Source: Pirellulales bacterium
GTDB lineage: Bacteria; Planctomycetota; Planctomycetia; Pirellulales; JAICIG01
Reading direction: 5' to 3'
DNA: 64,000 nt
NCBI GenBank assembly: GCA_035533075.1
Contig: DATLUO010000138.1
Span: forward strand, 34,783 to 98,782
This document shows positions 24,437 through 33,434 of this stretch, piece after piece. A program made the translations under genes and the position numbers. Within the stretch, counting starts at the first letter, position 1; the number at the start of each line of letters is the position of its first letter. The notes under the pieces were generated by a model that was not told the origin of the DNA, made no database searches, and worked only from the letters and a program-made list of their open reading frames with translations.

Positions 24437-25480
24437 ATGAAAACCGTTAGGGCCTTAACCCTGAAGCAAAAAGAGACCACCCTATACTGCTTTGCTATGA
24501 GCGCGATGGAACTGGAGCCTCTCTGCTATGTGGAAGCCGCCACTCGCGACAAAAAGCGCGGCTTGCAACGAGTCACCGAGGCGTCCCGTCTTCGAGAAAT
24601 TGGCGAGTATCTCGCCAGCGGCGTGAATGCTCTGCTGCCAAACAACATTATCCTCAACCTTAAGCCGGATGTCACTATCTCACCGGAGGGCGACACTGGC
24701 ATTGTCACGATCACCTTTCCATCCGACGAAGGGGAGTATGCATTCATAGTCGATGGACAACACCGACTCTTCTCGTTTGACGACACCTACCGGCAATTAC
24801 CCGATGACGAGATATTTGAATTGCCTGTTGTCGCCCTGCACAATGCCACTGAGGAAGTCGTCGGCGCCACCTTCGTCGCGATCAACTGCAACCAGAAACC
24901 TGTGAATCGTGACTTGCTCACGCAAATGAAAGCCATTCTCGGCCTTCTCGACAGCGACATTGAAAAAACGTCTATCGAACTGATTCATTCGCTCGATGAA
25001 GATCCTTCTTCACCCCTCCAGGGTCGGATTCTTCGCTACCCACAGGAACGCGGTAAGTGGATCAAGACCAATCAGTTACAGCCGGTGATTCTCGGGCTGC
25101 TGTCCCCCGGCGGCTGCCTTCACGATAAGACCCAGGCGGAGCGAAAGCGCATCCTAATCGCATATCTTGATGCCGTGAAGACGACCTTTCCGAACGCTTG
25201 GGCCGACGACAAAGCAAAATCCTATTCGCTCTTGCAGACCAGCGGGCTGCAATTAGCGCTGAGTTTAGTCCCCGATGCCATGCAGCGATGTGACTTTTAT
25301 GAGAGCTTCAGTTATACCGCTGATACGTTCGAGCGACAGATTGCTCCACTTGCCGACGCGGCAATTCTCGGCGACTGGAAAAAAGCTGCGGTCGAGGATG
25401 CAATATCAACCGCCGCAAAGCGCAAGAACTTTCTCGGGCAACTGAAGGAGGCGCTAAGGCTGAAGGCGCCTCCCGTCTAA
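24437..25480 (+). CDS. DGQHR-domain protein, DndB-like
   Basis: 347 residues with the signature VDGQHR at 105-110 and a ParB/Srx-like surrounding fold. The DGQHR family includes DndB, the regulator of DNA phosphorothioation, and DpdB of the 7-deazaguanine DNA modification system, so the domain is a mark of DNA-modification or phage-defence loci. ATFVAINCNQKPVNRDLL (about 140-157) is also typical. No dndA, C, D, E or dpd genes are in the window. Its partner here seems to be the HNH nuclease upstream. The strong hairpin at 25509-25548 ends the unit. Confidence 0.85.
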   Translation: MKTVRALTLKQKETTLYCFAMSAMELEPLCYVEAATRDKKRGLQRVTEASRLREIGEYLASGVNALLPNNIILNLKPDVTISPEGDTGIVTITFPSDEGEYAFIVDGQHRLFSFDDTYRQLPDDEIFELPVVALHNATEEVVGATFVAINCNQKPVNRDLLTQMKAILGLLDSDIEKTSIELIHSLDEDPSSPLQGRILRYPQERGKWIKTNQLQPVILGLLSPGGCLHDKTQAERKRILIAYLDAVKTTFPNAWADDKAKSYSLLQTSGLQLALSLVPDAMQRCDFYESFSYTADTFERQIAPLADAAILGDWKKAAVEDAISTAAKRKNFLGQLKEALRLKAPPV

Positions 25481-25508
25481 AACCCGCAAGCAGGGTGCCC
25501 CCTGAGCA

Positions 25509-25548
25509 GTGGGCGGCAGGGGATCGCATAGATCCTCCAGCCGCCCAC
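25509..25548. terminator. Long perfect hairpin between convergent genes
   Basis: GTGGGCGGC pairs with GCCGCCCAC and an inner GGATC pairs with GATCC around a five-base loop GCATA. It lies between the stop of the DGQHR gene and the stop of the minus-strand gene at 25570, so it may end transcription from both sides. There is no long T run, so Rho-independent action is not certain. Confidence 0.65.
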
Positions 25549-25569
25549 GTGCCACTCAGCTACTAGGGG

Positions 25570-25917
25570 CTACCTTCTCAAGTAAAACCTGCCGTTCACC
25601 ATGAACGCGCCGACCGTGTAGCACCAGGTAACGATGGACGACTCTTCATACCGCGGAATGAATTTCCACAATTCACGAGCAGTCACTCCGTCTTTGAACG
25701 TCAGCAGTATTCTCACCGCACCTCTGCCGTAAAAATGCCGCAGCCGTAATTTAATTTTATTGTCGATCTCTGATACTTGCAAATCGCACTTTGCATCGTG
25801 TCCGGCAAGTAATTCTTCAAGCATTTCAATTTCATGGTGAACGAGTGTGCCAAATTCGGTTTTCTCTGAGATCATTGCAGTTCGATTTTTGAGCAATTCG
25901 GATATTTCTTCGTGCAT
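25570..25917 (-). CDS. AT-rich small unknown protein
   Basis: 115 residues from the ATG at 25917, which has GGAG five bases before it (a longer frame starts at 25998). Mixed charge, with HHEIEMLEELLAGHDAKCDL and LRLRHFYGRGAVRILLTF. The base composition is the most AT-rich in the window, a sign of recent transfer. No family recognised. It converges on the five-gene cassette and may be independent of it. Confidence 0.6.
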   Translation of the reverse strand: MHEEISELLKNRTAMISEKTEFGTLVHHEIEMLEELLAGHDAKCDLQVSEIDNKIKLRLRHFYGRGAVRILLTFKDGVTARELWKFIPRYEESSIVTWCYTVGAFMVNGRFYLRR

Positions 25918-25998
25918 AAAAACTCCGGGCGACAGCAAAAACGCAAAAATACGGACCCAAAAACGATGAAAGCCGACGATTTGCATCGTAGGCTCCAA

Positions 25999-26392
25999 AA
26001 AGCAATCACTTTGTACGTGGAAATTAAATTGTACGGGCGAGTTAGATTATAATGTTTATTTAGCGCCGTAGTTATCGCGATATATATTGGTCTCCGGGGT
26101 TAAGGCCGCGGGCGGCCGGTGCCACCCACCAGCGACAAGTCTACGCGCGTCCCATGAGCCGGGCAATAGCCGCCGCGACATTTTTATTGCAGGACGTACC
26201 TCGCCCGCGTCCTGCGACCCTCAATCAATCGCTTCCTTGATGGTCACGATCCGGTGGCCGGTCTCCCGCAGGTCGAAGATTCTGGCACCCCGGCACCGGG
26301 GAAGCCAGGAAGCCAACGGGGACAGGTCCAATTGTCAGGGCGCAACCGTTCCGCGGTGCGCCGCTGCCGAAAGCAGAGCAAGACGCCGCTAG
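25999..26392. other. Intergenic stretch with a short HTH-like protein relic on the minus strand
   Basis: About 390 bp without an intact gene. On the minus strand 26289 to 26221 reads RIFDLRETGHRIVTIKEAID followed by TGA, which looks like the end of a small helix-turn-helix protein. The rest is AT-rich near 26040-26080 and then GC-rich with no recognisable content. Confidence 0.4.
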
Positions 26393-26800
26393 TTTACTCG
26401 CGCGAACGGGGACCGAGCAAACGTGGTGAGAGATCCGGCTGCGGCGCGCGGTTGGCCCGGCTCCGCTGCGCCCCGCAGTCTAGGCCCTGACCAAGGCTGA
26501 GCCGCCCGGTGGTTCCGCGGCCCGCCCGGCGTGGCTCCCACTTGCGACCCGTTCTCCAGCGTCCGGCGATCGACGCGGAGGCTTGGCTCGACAGGCTGGC
26601 TTGCTTTGGTCGCTCGCCTGCACCGCGCTGGTCAGCACAAAAGCGGCCCTCGGCGGATGCCAACTTCGTGCGTCAAAAAGCGGCGATCACCACCCCCAGG
26701 GCAACCTCTGGCCAACGGGCTACGCCAGCCGCAGCGAGCACATCCGAACACTTCGACCGCATGTCAAGCGACCGTACGGGTCTGGACGGGCCTGGCCAGC
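26393..26800. repeat. Accessory-region repeat block, copy A
   Basis: A ~400-bp block starting GCGAACGGGGACCGAGCAAA and continuing through TGGCTTGCTTTGGTCGCTCG and CTCGGCGGATGCCA. Partial or longer relatives lie at 27660-28135, 30049-30950, 32785-32965 and 34087-34475. One frame of the middle part reads RPILQRLAIDAETWLDRL, which resembles the tail of a transposase, but no intact gene remains. Confidence 0.75.
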
Positions 26801-26879
26801 CGGTGATTCGCCAGAATTGCCCGGTTCGACGGAGCCTGGATCATCCCTGGGGTTCTTCCTTCGGTGGAACTTGTATTCT

Positions 26880-26985
26880 GAGTGTAATTCGTTCCCAATT
26901 AGGGAACAAACAGCCGATGAAGTGCTATAATTGCCTTGACCGAATTGCGTTTTGAGTGCTATTCGTTCCCAAAAAACGGGACGCA
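26880..26985 (+). promoter_or_regulatory. Promoter with two operator copies in front of the AbiE relic
   Basis: GTTCCCAATTAGGGAAC at 26891-26907 is a palindrome; a related copy, GTTCCC then an A run then GGGAC, lies at 26965-26982. Each is preceded by the same TGAGTG-TATTC-like sequence. A TATAAT hexamer at 26926-26931 sits between them, so one site lies upstream near the -35 region and the other in the leader. This fits autoregulation by the AbiEi antitoxin. Confidence 0.6.
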
Positions 26986-27643
26986 ATGATGGCTGAATCC
27001 AATCCTCCGAGCAAAACACTGGGCAAGCGGTCGGCGTGGCTCGTGACCTCTTTATATGCGCGCGGCCGGCCGATTTTCACGTTGGCTGATGTCGAGGACA
27101 TCACCGGCCTGAAGCCGGGTTCGGCGAGAACGCTGGTGCATAAGCTGGTGGCGCGCGGCATGGCGACCCGGCTCAGGCCGGGCATGTTCCAGATGGTGCC
27201 GCTCGAACTCGGCCGCGAACGTGACTATCTCGGCAACTCCTACGTCGTGGCGCGGGAGCTGGCCGGCGGCAAGCCGTACTTCCTCTCGCACGCCTCGGCC
27301 ATGGACCTCCACGACATATTCGCTGGAAGAAATCGCCGCCGAGAAAGTGGTGGCGCTGCTTGATTCAGCGAGGAACGAACCCCGCGATCTTTATGACCTG
27401 TGGTTCCTCACGTCGTTCGGGCACGTCCAGCTTGTCGACGCGACGCACGCCATCGAAAAGAAATGGAGGTTCCGCAACAGGCCGGCGCCGGATGCCCGCA
27501 AGCTGTACGCAGCGAAGGAGGCACGCTACAAGAAGCTGTGGGAGGTGCGCCTGTCGGCACAGATGGCGGAGTTGCCGGAGTTTGGCGAAGTCTTTCGCGT
27601 CGTGCGCCGCGCGCTGCGGGAGGCGCGCATCATCGCGAAGTGA
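26986..27643 (+). pseudogene. AbiEi-AbiEii toxin-antitoxin pair fused by an internal deletion
   Basis: The first part (26986 to about 27317) encodes the winged-helix N-terminus of an AbiEi-type antitoxin (FTLADVEDITGLKPGSART, FLSHASAMDLHDI). At about 27318 it jumps into the C-terminal third of an AbiEii-type nucleotidyltransferase in another frame (SLEEIAAEKVVALLDSARNE, PRDLYDLWFL), which ends at 27643. The antitoxin C-terminus and the toxin catalytic GGTS and DID motifs are missing. The antitoxin frame itself stops at 27363. The remaining winged helix could in principle still bind its operators. An intact, different AbiE pair is at 31059-32766. Confidence 0.8.
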
Positions 27644-27659
27644 TCGCCAGAGCGCGGTG

Positions 27660-28135
27660 CGTGATTGCCGCAACCGTTTCACGACGGCGCGTCTGCGCAG
27701 CCCTTTGCGGCGCGGCAGACCGGCTCGTGAGCACAAAAGCACCCCTCGGCGGCTGCCACGTTCGTGCGCGACCGAGCGGCGATCACCACCTGGCAAGGGT
27801 TCAGGGTTCAGGGTTCAGGGTTCAGCAGTTGCGCGTCTTCGCCCTCCGCACGGGCTTGGCGCCTGTCCGCGACGCGCACGGTGGCTCGGTCGCAAGACCG
27901 CCCACAGCCTTCTTCGTCCGGCTCCGCTACGCCCCGCAGCCGAGGGCCTGACCAAGGCTGAGCCGCGCGGTGGTTCCGCGACCCGCCCGACGTGGTTCCC
28001 ACAAAGGCATCCCGCGGCGGATGCCGCGTCGTGCGTGACCAAGCGGCGATCGCCACCTCATGCAACATCTGGTCAACGGGCTACCAGCCGCATTCGCCCT
28101 ATTGGCTCAGATTTCGGCTTTCGCTTCGATTCTCT
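27660..28135. repeat. Accessory-region repeat block, copy B
   Basis: Contains the CGTTTCACGACGGCG and CAGCACAAAAGCACCCCTCGG segments, a GGTTCAG microsatellite (about 27797-27823), then the CTGAGCCGCGCGGTGGTTCC segment and a terminal GGCTCAGATTTCGGCTTTCG segment shared with the block at 34087. No gene. Confidence 0.7.
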
Positions 28136-28180
28136 GGGCCAATGCAGAGGATCGTAACTCCCTGTATCTCCTTGATTTCG

Positions 28181-29857
28181 TCATCGCCGCTTCGCCTTTC
28201 TATGGCCCGTTTTTGGCTCCGTCATTGAATTCTCTGGGCCAATCGGTTCGCTCGCACCGGGAAACCAGCGTGCCAAGCGTTTTGCTCCAACGGCATGAAT
28301 CAGACCTTCGGCCCGTAGCTCGTCGAGGAGCCGCTTAATTGTGCTGCGACTGACCGCCGGGAACTCGGCAAGCAAGTCGTCCATCGCACGGCCGTCCTCG
28401 GCATGCGACTCTAGGTGGTCAAGCAATCGAGCCCTATTCTGTGCGCGCGCATCGAGCCTTCTTTGAGCGTCGGGCGATCGCCCCTTGGTGGCTCCGCTCA
28501 GCTTACGAGAGAGTAGCGGCTTTCCCCGGCCCGTTCGATCCAGAATACCGAGTTCCAGCAGTTTGGGCACCTGCGGCTGCAACTCGACCGGCAGGCGCTT
28601 GCCCGATGCGATCAATCCCAGTATCAGGAAGTCGTGCGGATCGAGCGTTGCCAGCGTTTCGTCGCCGACACGTTCCAAGAACTTGAGGAAGTTCTCGTCG
28701 CGAATTTCGCCGTCGAGCGTGAGCCAAACTTGATGAGCGTCGGACCGTGAATAGTCCGGCAACGGCTGACCGTGGCGGACGCACTGTTCCACGATACGAT
28801 CGGCCCCTTGGCCCGAGCGCTCGATCAGGCCGCAACGCGCAAAAGTCTCGGCGATACGGCGGTTGCGCGGCGACTGCTGGTCGAGGATGTTGTCGGGCGT
28901 GATGCCCGGCGGAAAGCCGCCGGGGCTGACGATTTCAATGCGCCGTGGAAACTGTCGCACGAACACCGACCCCGGATGACGGTAGTCTCGGTGACTGACC
29001 GCATTCAAAAGTGCCTCGCGGACTGCGATCTCGCTGAAGGTGGGCACAGGATGCATCACGAGGCGTTCCTGGAAGTGTTGCTTGTCGTTCCGCAGATCGA
29101 CGAGTTCCCAAACGCGGTCGTCGAACGAGAAGAAAGCCTGGCGGAATTCCTCGCGTTGATTGGCGGGGCCAGGTCGTGGCGTCGAGCGATACTCGAAGAC
29201 GACTTCGGCCTGCGCCAGAAATCGTCCGAGCGCCGCACGGCTGCCTAGCAGAATGAGCGCGGCATAGGTGACGCCGCCGGGCAGGACCAACTCGGCGTCT
29301 CGCAGCAGTTTGTCGGCCGGCCGCTTCGACAAGGCCTTGTTGCCGGAATGCTTGGCCCAACGGCGACGAAGCGATTCGATCGCGGCGGGATCGAGGTCGG
29401 CCATCGCGGCTTTCGCGCAGATTTCGGCCGAGAAGTCCGGGCCGGCCTCGTCGAAGATGCGGCGCAGCATGTCGGGCGTCATCGGCGCCAGGTCTTCGCC
29501 GGCGCGCATCCAATATGCTCCGTCGACGGCGACAGGCACGCCGATGGGCCGCGACGGCGCCGTGAACACCAGCACGCGGCCGTCCGGGCGTACGATTTCT
29601 TGGGCGTCAATGCGAAGGCGGAGTTTTTCGATCAATCCGGCCTTGGTCCGCTCCAGGTCGGCAAACGCCTGGCTACCAACGACCTTGCGCGGGCGTCGGT
29701 CAGTCACGCCGAGAACGATGGAACCGCCTCCCTCGTTGGCGAGCGCGGCGCAGTATTTGACGAGCTTCTCGAAGTGGAAGTTGCTCTTGGCTTCCTTGAA
29801 TTCAAGGTGTTCGCCTTCTTTTGTTCTCAGCCATTCCTCGATTTGCGGGCTGCTCAT
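28181..29857 (-). CDS. AlbA_2/Schlafen-type ATP-binding transcriptional regulator-like protein
   Basis: 558 residues: an N-terminal AlbA_2 (Schlafen AAA_4-type) nucleic-acid-binding domain (about 1-120, EGEHLEFKEAKSN, NEGGGSIVLGV), a middle region, a GHKL-like C-terminal ATPase part (ALLNAVSHRDYRHPG, IEIVSPGGFPPG, GQGADRIVEQC, about 300-420) and a winged-helix end (about 490-540). Proteins of this build are COG2865-type and are common in accessory regions; some family members act in phage defence, most are untested. The ATG at 29857 (AGGA seven bases upstream) matches the family start MSSPQIEEWL. A partial duplicate lies at 34579-35397. Confidence 0.85.
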   Translation of the reverse strand: MSSPQIEEWLRTKEGEHLEFKEAKSNFHFEKLVKYCAALANEGGGSIVLGVTDRRPRKVVGSQAFADLERTKAGLIEKLRLRIDAQEIVRPDGRVLVFTAPSRPIGVPVAVDGAYWMRAGEDLAPMTPDMLRRIFDEAGPDFSAEICAKAAMADLDPAAIESLRRRWAKHSGNKALSKRPADKLLRDAELVLPGGVTYAALILLGSRAALGRFLAQAEVVFEYRSTPRPGPANQREEFRQAFFSFDDRVWELVDLRNDKQHFQERLVMHPVPTFSEIAVREALLNAVSHRDYRHPGSVFVRQFPRRIEIVSPGGFPPGITPDNILDQQSPRNRRIAETFARCGLIERSGQGADRIVEQCVRHGQPLPDYSRSDAHQVWLTLDGEIRDENFLKFLERVGDETLATLDPHDFLILGLIASGKRLPVELQPQVPKLLELGILDRTGRGKPLLSRKLSGATKGRSPDAQRRLDARAQNRARLLDHLESHAEDGRAMDDLLAEFPAVSRSTIKRLLDELRAEGLIHAVGAKRLARWFPGASEPIGPENSMTEPKTGHRKAKRR

Positions 29858-30048
29858 GCTGGTTCCTGGGCGCGTGCAGAAGCACCGTAATGTCGTCGTT
29901 TGGGTTCGCTGAAGGCAGCGCGTCTCCCTGCCTTTCGGTTGACGGCTGCACTGCGGGACTTGATGCAACTCGTATCCTGGGATGGCAGACCTGTCAAGCA
30001 GCCGTTTGTCGCGCAAGTGTGCTAAAAAAAGCAAAGGCCCTGCCTTAG

Positions 30049-30950
30049 CTTACGGGCGCGAACGGGGACCGAGCAAACGTGGTGAGCGATCCGGCTGCGG
30101 CGCGCGGTTGGCCCGGCTCCGCTACGCCCGGCAGCGTAGATAGGTCGTGACGAAGGCTGAGCCGCGCGGTGGTTCCGCGACCCGCGCGGCGTGGTTCCCA
30201 CGGAGTGGCGACCGATTCTCCAGCGGCTGGCGATCGACGCGGAGACCTGGCTCGACAGACTGGCTTGCTTTGGTCGCTCGCTTGCACCGCACGGTTGGAC
30301 CGCGTGTCGAGCATGGCGATTAACGCTTCGCCCAAACTTGCCGGACGGCTTCCACACCGTGCGTAGCCCGGAACGGGCGTTATTCGATAGCCTGGGGTGA
30401 AACCCCAGGTTGTCGAAGACACCAACGATTCCGTAGCCCTGAATGGGCGTCATTCCCGAGGTAGAACTTCTCGCGGGATGACGCCCCGTTGGGGCTTACG
30501 ATGATCTCGTGGGGCCGTTACACCCAGGGTTCCGCTGCGCTGCACCCTGGGCTATCGAATACGACCCACTTCGGGGTCGGCGGCCTGCGGCCACTGTTTC
30601 GGTGGCCGGGGCGACTAAACCGGATCCAATGATTCGCTTTTTTCCTGATTGCCGCCAACCGGGCGCCAACCCACCAACGGGGTTTCTCCATGATTGCGGC
30701 AACCGTTTCACGATGGCGTGTGTTGGCAGCCCTGTCGGGCGCGGCAGACTGGCTTGTCAGCACAAACGCGCCCCTCGGCGGATGCCACGTTCGTGCGTGA
30801 CCAAGCGGCGGTCGCCACCCCAACGCAACCTGTGGCCAACGGGCTACACCAGCCGCATCGAGCACATCCGAACGCTTCGACCGCATGCCAAGCGACCTAC
30901 GGGTCTGGCCAGCCGCTGGTTCGCCAGGATTGCCCGCTCCGTCGGGGCCT
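30049..30950. repeat. Accessory-region repeat blocks, copies C and D, with an intervening planctomycete repeat
   Basis: Copy C (30049-30300) repeats the GCGAACGGGGACCGAGCAAA block; copy D (30630-30950) repeats the segment from AATGATTCGCTTTTTTCCTG to CATGCCAAGCGACC. Between them 30360-30600 carries short GC-rich inverted units (GCCTGGGGTGAAACCCCAGG, GGATGACGCCCCGTTGGGGC). No intact gene was found in these 900 bases. Confidence 0.7.
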
Positions 30951-30993
30951 AGATAAGCCACGGTGTCTGGCTCCGCCTTGCCGCCCTTTTCCC

Positions 30994-31052
30994 GCCGCAT
31001 GTCAAGTTTTACATCACAAAAACTTGACATGCGGCCGGCAAAGGCCGATACT
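30994..31052 (+). promoter_or_regulatory. Palindromic operator with embedded promoter for the AbiE operon
   Basis: A 42-bp palindrome: GCCGCATGTCAAGTTTT (30994-31010) and its exact complement (31019-31035) around eight bases. The right arm contains TTGACA (31024-31029), a -35 box with a 17-bp spacer to GATACT (31047-31052). The predicted transcript start, six or seven bases on, falls at the antitoxin ATG (31059), which implies a leaderless mRNA. Binding of AbiEi here would block RNA polymerase. Confidence 0.75.
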
Positions 31053-31058
31053 TGCAGC

Positions 31059-31817
31059 ATGAAAACCATTCGCACCGCAGCAGCCTCGCGTCGTGTCACG
31101 GGTTTGGTCCGCCAGCGGATCGAACGCGGAGGCGAACGCCTATGGCGCTACGCGGATTTTCACGAACTGCCATTCGCGTCCGTCGCCCAGGCGCTTTCCC
31201 GCCTGGCACGCGCCGGCGAAATTCAACGCCTCAGCAAAGGCATCTACTACCGGCCCCGTCAGACCGCTTTTGGCGAAAGTCGGCCCAACCCCGCCGCCAT
31301 CCAGAAGCTTGCCAGCCCCCGCAAAGCCATCTTCCCGTCGGGAATCGCGGCGGCAAGTCTGCTTGGGTTCACCACCCAACAACCGAAGCGCGGCGAAGTC
31401 GCGACCACCGCGCTGAGCTTGCCGCGCAAACTCGTGGGCGACAAGACGGTGATCCATTTTCGCCGCCCTGCAGCATGGGCCAACCTCTCCAAGACCGACG
31501 CGGCCATGCTCGACTTTCTTCGCCGCAAAGCCGAGCCGAGCGAATTATCACCGGATGACACCGTCCGCCGAACGCTGACGCTGATCGACGAAGGGGGGCG
31601 CTTCGAGCGGCTGCTCAAAGCGGCGCACTCCGAACCGCCGCGTGTTCGGGCAATCCTCGGCGCGCTCGGCGAACAACTCGGCAAGAGAACCAACGTCCTC
31701 GGCCGCCTGCGGGCATCGCTGAATCCACTCTCCCGGTTTGACTTCGGCCGCCTGGCCGGGCTGACCTATGCCCGTAAATGGCAGGCAAAGGAGCGCCACC
31801 GCCGTGCGATTGTTTGA
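31059..31817 (+). CDS. AbiEi-type antitoxin and repressor
   Basis: 252 residues from the ATG at 31059 (the longer frame to 30963 reads through the operator). The N-terminal winged helix (about 10-75, RVTGLVRQRI, SVAQALSRLARAGEIQRLSKGIYY) binds DNA; the following domain with RKAIFPSGIAAASLLGFTTQ fits DUF6088/AbiEi antitoxins of type IV toxin-antitoxin systems. Its role is to counter AbiEii and repress the operon through the palindrome just upstream. It overlaps the toxin gene. Confidence 0.85.
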   Translation: MKTIRTAAASRRVTGLVRQRIERGGERLWRYADFHELPFASVAQALSRLARAGEIQRLSKGIYYRPRQTAFGESRPNPAAIQKLASPRKAIFPSGIAAASLLGFTTQQPKRGEVATTALSLPRKLVGDKTVIHFRRPAAWANLSKTDAAMLDFLRRKAEPSELSPDDTVRRTLTLIDEGGRFERLLKAAHSEPPRVRAILGALGEQLGKRTNVLGRLRASLNPLSRFDFGRLAGLTYARKWQAKERHRRAIV

Positions 31818-32766
31818 ACATCCCGACTTTGAGCAGGCGATCATCCGCGCCGCCGACTATTTCGGCGACCAGGGCCTGCGGCCGGCGATCATCGAAAAGG
31901 ATTACTATGTCACCGAGGCGCTTCGCCTCATCGCCGGCGCGGCCCGCGACACGATCATTTTCAAAGGCGGCACCAGCCTGTCGAAAGGCTGGAATCTTAT
32001 CCAGCGGTTTTCCGAAGACATCGACATCTTCCTCGACCCGCTCGCCTTCGACCCGCCGTTAGGCAAAAAGGCCATCGACCGCGAGCTTAAGAAACTCCGC
32101 GAAATCGTCGCCTCGCATCCGGCGCTAAGCTTCGTTCCCGAGGAAAGCCGGACCATCGGCGGTTTCGGCCGCAGCGACCGCTTCTCCTACCCGCAGCGTT
32201 TCGGCGGCCCAGGCGAAGTGACCAACCGCGTGCTGTTGGAAGCCGGTACGGCGAGCGGCCGCGAGCCTACGAGCATCGTCGAGCTACGCTCGTATCTCGC
32301 CCAGTTCTTGGCCGACTCCGGCACCACGCTGGCAATCGACGACGGAGACGCGTTTTCGATGCGGCTGTTGCACTTTCGGCGCACGTTCGTCGAAAAGATG
32401 TTCGCCATCCATAGCAAGGTCGAGCTTTTCAAGCGCGACAGGCAACCGCTCGGCGGCTACGCCCGCCATTACTACGATCTGTATCAACTCGCGGCGGAGG
32501 CCGAAGTCTTGGCCATGCTGCGAAGTTCCGAGTACGCCGCGATCAAAGTCGATTACGATCGGGTTAGCCGCGAGCATTTTCCCAAGAGCTACTTCCATCC
32601 TGACGACATGCGTTTTGCTGTGAGCGATGCACTGTTCCCGCCAGCCGACTTGGCGGCGGAGTTGGCTGCCGAGTATGAGACGCAATGCCGCATCCTCTGC
32701 TACGGGCATTTTCCGGCTTGGGCCGACGTTATGGCGCGGCTTGAAGAACTGCGTGAGCTTTTGTGA
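31804..32766 (+). CDS. AbiEii-type nucleotidyltransferase toxin
   Basis: 320 residues from GTG 31804, preceded by AAAGGAG ten bases away; an in-frame ATG at 31768 is the alternative. The nucleotidyltransferase core shows KGGTSLSKGW and FSEDIDIF (the GSx..DxD equivalents), and EKDYYVTEAL upstream, which are hallmarks of COG2253/AbiEii toxins that modify tRNA or other targets and cause growth arrest in phage-infected cells. The C-terminus contains HYYDLYQLA. It overlaps the antitoxin by 14 bases, so the pair is coupled and intact. Confidence 0.87.
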   Translation: MRLFEHPDFEQAIIRAADYFGDQGLRPAIIEKDYYVTEALRLIAGAARDTIIFKGGTSLSKGWNLIQRFSEDIDIFLDPLAFDPPLGKKAIDRELKKLREIVASHPALSFVPEESRTIGGFGRSDRFSYPQRFGGPGEVTNRVLLEAGTASGREPTSIVELRSYLAQFLADSGTTLAIDDGDAFSMRLLHFRRTFVEKMFAIHSKVELFKRDRQPLGGYARHYYDLYQLAAEAEVLAMLRSSEYAAIKVDYDRVSREHFPKSYFHPDDMRFAVSDALFPPADLAAELAAEYETQCRILCYGHFPAWADVMARLEELRELL

Positions 32767-32784
32767 CCCTCTCTTGCCGGGGAC

Positions 32785-32965
32785 ATGCCCAATTATTCGC
32801 TTTTTTTCCTGATTGCGGCCAACGGGGCGCCAACGCACCGGCGGGGTTTCTCCATGATTGCCGAAACGGTTTCACGACGGCGCGTGTTGGCCGCCCTGTC
32901 CGGCGCGGCAGACGGGCTCGTCAGCACAAAAGCACCCCTCGGCGGATGCCACGTTCGAATGGCCG
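32785..32965. repeat. Accessory-region repeat block, copy E
   Basis: Short relative of copy D: from ATTCGCTTTTTTTCCTGATT through the SRRRVL-coding CACGACGGCGCGTGTTGGC to CTCGGCGGATGCCACGTTCG. No gene. Confidence 0.7.
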
Positions 32966-32996
32966 TTAACGCGCGCTTTGCTCCGTTCATCGACTT

Positions 32997-33434
32997 TCAA
33001 GCCAGCCCAGGGTGATTGGCTTTTATCCACGCTTCCGCGTCGACCGCGAATTGCTTCACCGTCTTGAGCAATCCTTCGGCGTCCGTGTCGGTTACTCCGC
33101 CGGCGAAATCGTACTCGCAGCCATTCCGCTTGAGCCGGCAACCATCAAAATACGCCGACAGCCTTGCAAACGCGGCATCGGCCGCTTCCAGCGCCAGGAA
33201 GGTATTGTAGTGGCCGCCGATAGCGCGGGGGCGATAGCCCGCCGCGCGCACGACCATCAGCGAAAGGGTGCGAGCAGCGTCGTAGGCCATGACGAACCGC
33301 GCGTCGGCCGACAACCCCGGTGCCGCGACATCCTTCATGCTGCGGGCGACAATCGAGCGCAGATTGTCGAGCTCGGCTTTGCTCGGCGCTTCATGCGTGA
33401 CGTTCTTATTAGCGAGCAGTTTTTTCCAGCTCAT
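32997..33434 (-). CDS. HEPN-domain protein, probable toxin of an MNT/HEPN module
   Basis: 145 residues, all helical, in the style of HEPN proteins: MAYDAARTLSLMVVRAAGYR and the Arg-x4-His-like RAIGGH pattern (HEPN RNases use Rx4-6H). In MNT/HEPN toxin-antitoxin pairs the HEPN protein is an RNase and the MNT protein AMPylates or otherwise silences it. The ATG at 33434 lies within the 3' end of the MNT gene (26 bases overlap), so it is translated from the same mRNA. Confidence 0.8.
   Translation of the reverse strand: MSWKKLLANKNVTHEAPSKAELDNLRSIVARSMKDVAAPGLSADARFVMAYDAARTLSLMVVRAAGYRPRAIGGHYNTFLALEAADAAFARLSAYFDGCRLKRNGCEYDFAGGVTDTDAEGLLKTVKQFAVDAEAWIKANHPGLA

Noticed and set aside
22163..25480. 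A complete Dnd, Ssp or Dpd modification system
   Set aside because: Only the DGQHR domain is shared; no cysteine desulfurase, PAPS-reductase-like DndC, DndD or queuosine-type gene lies nearby.
27692..27770. Tat signal (SRRRVL) in the repeat blocks as part of a secreted protein
   Set aside because: The same short coding piece recurs in several blocks and always ends within ~40 codons, so it is repeat sequence.
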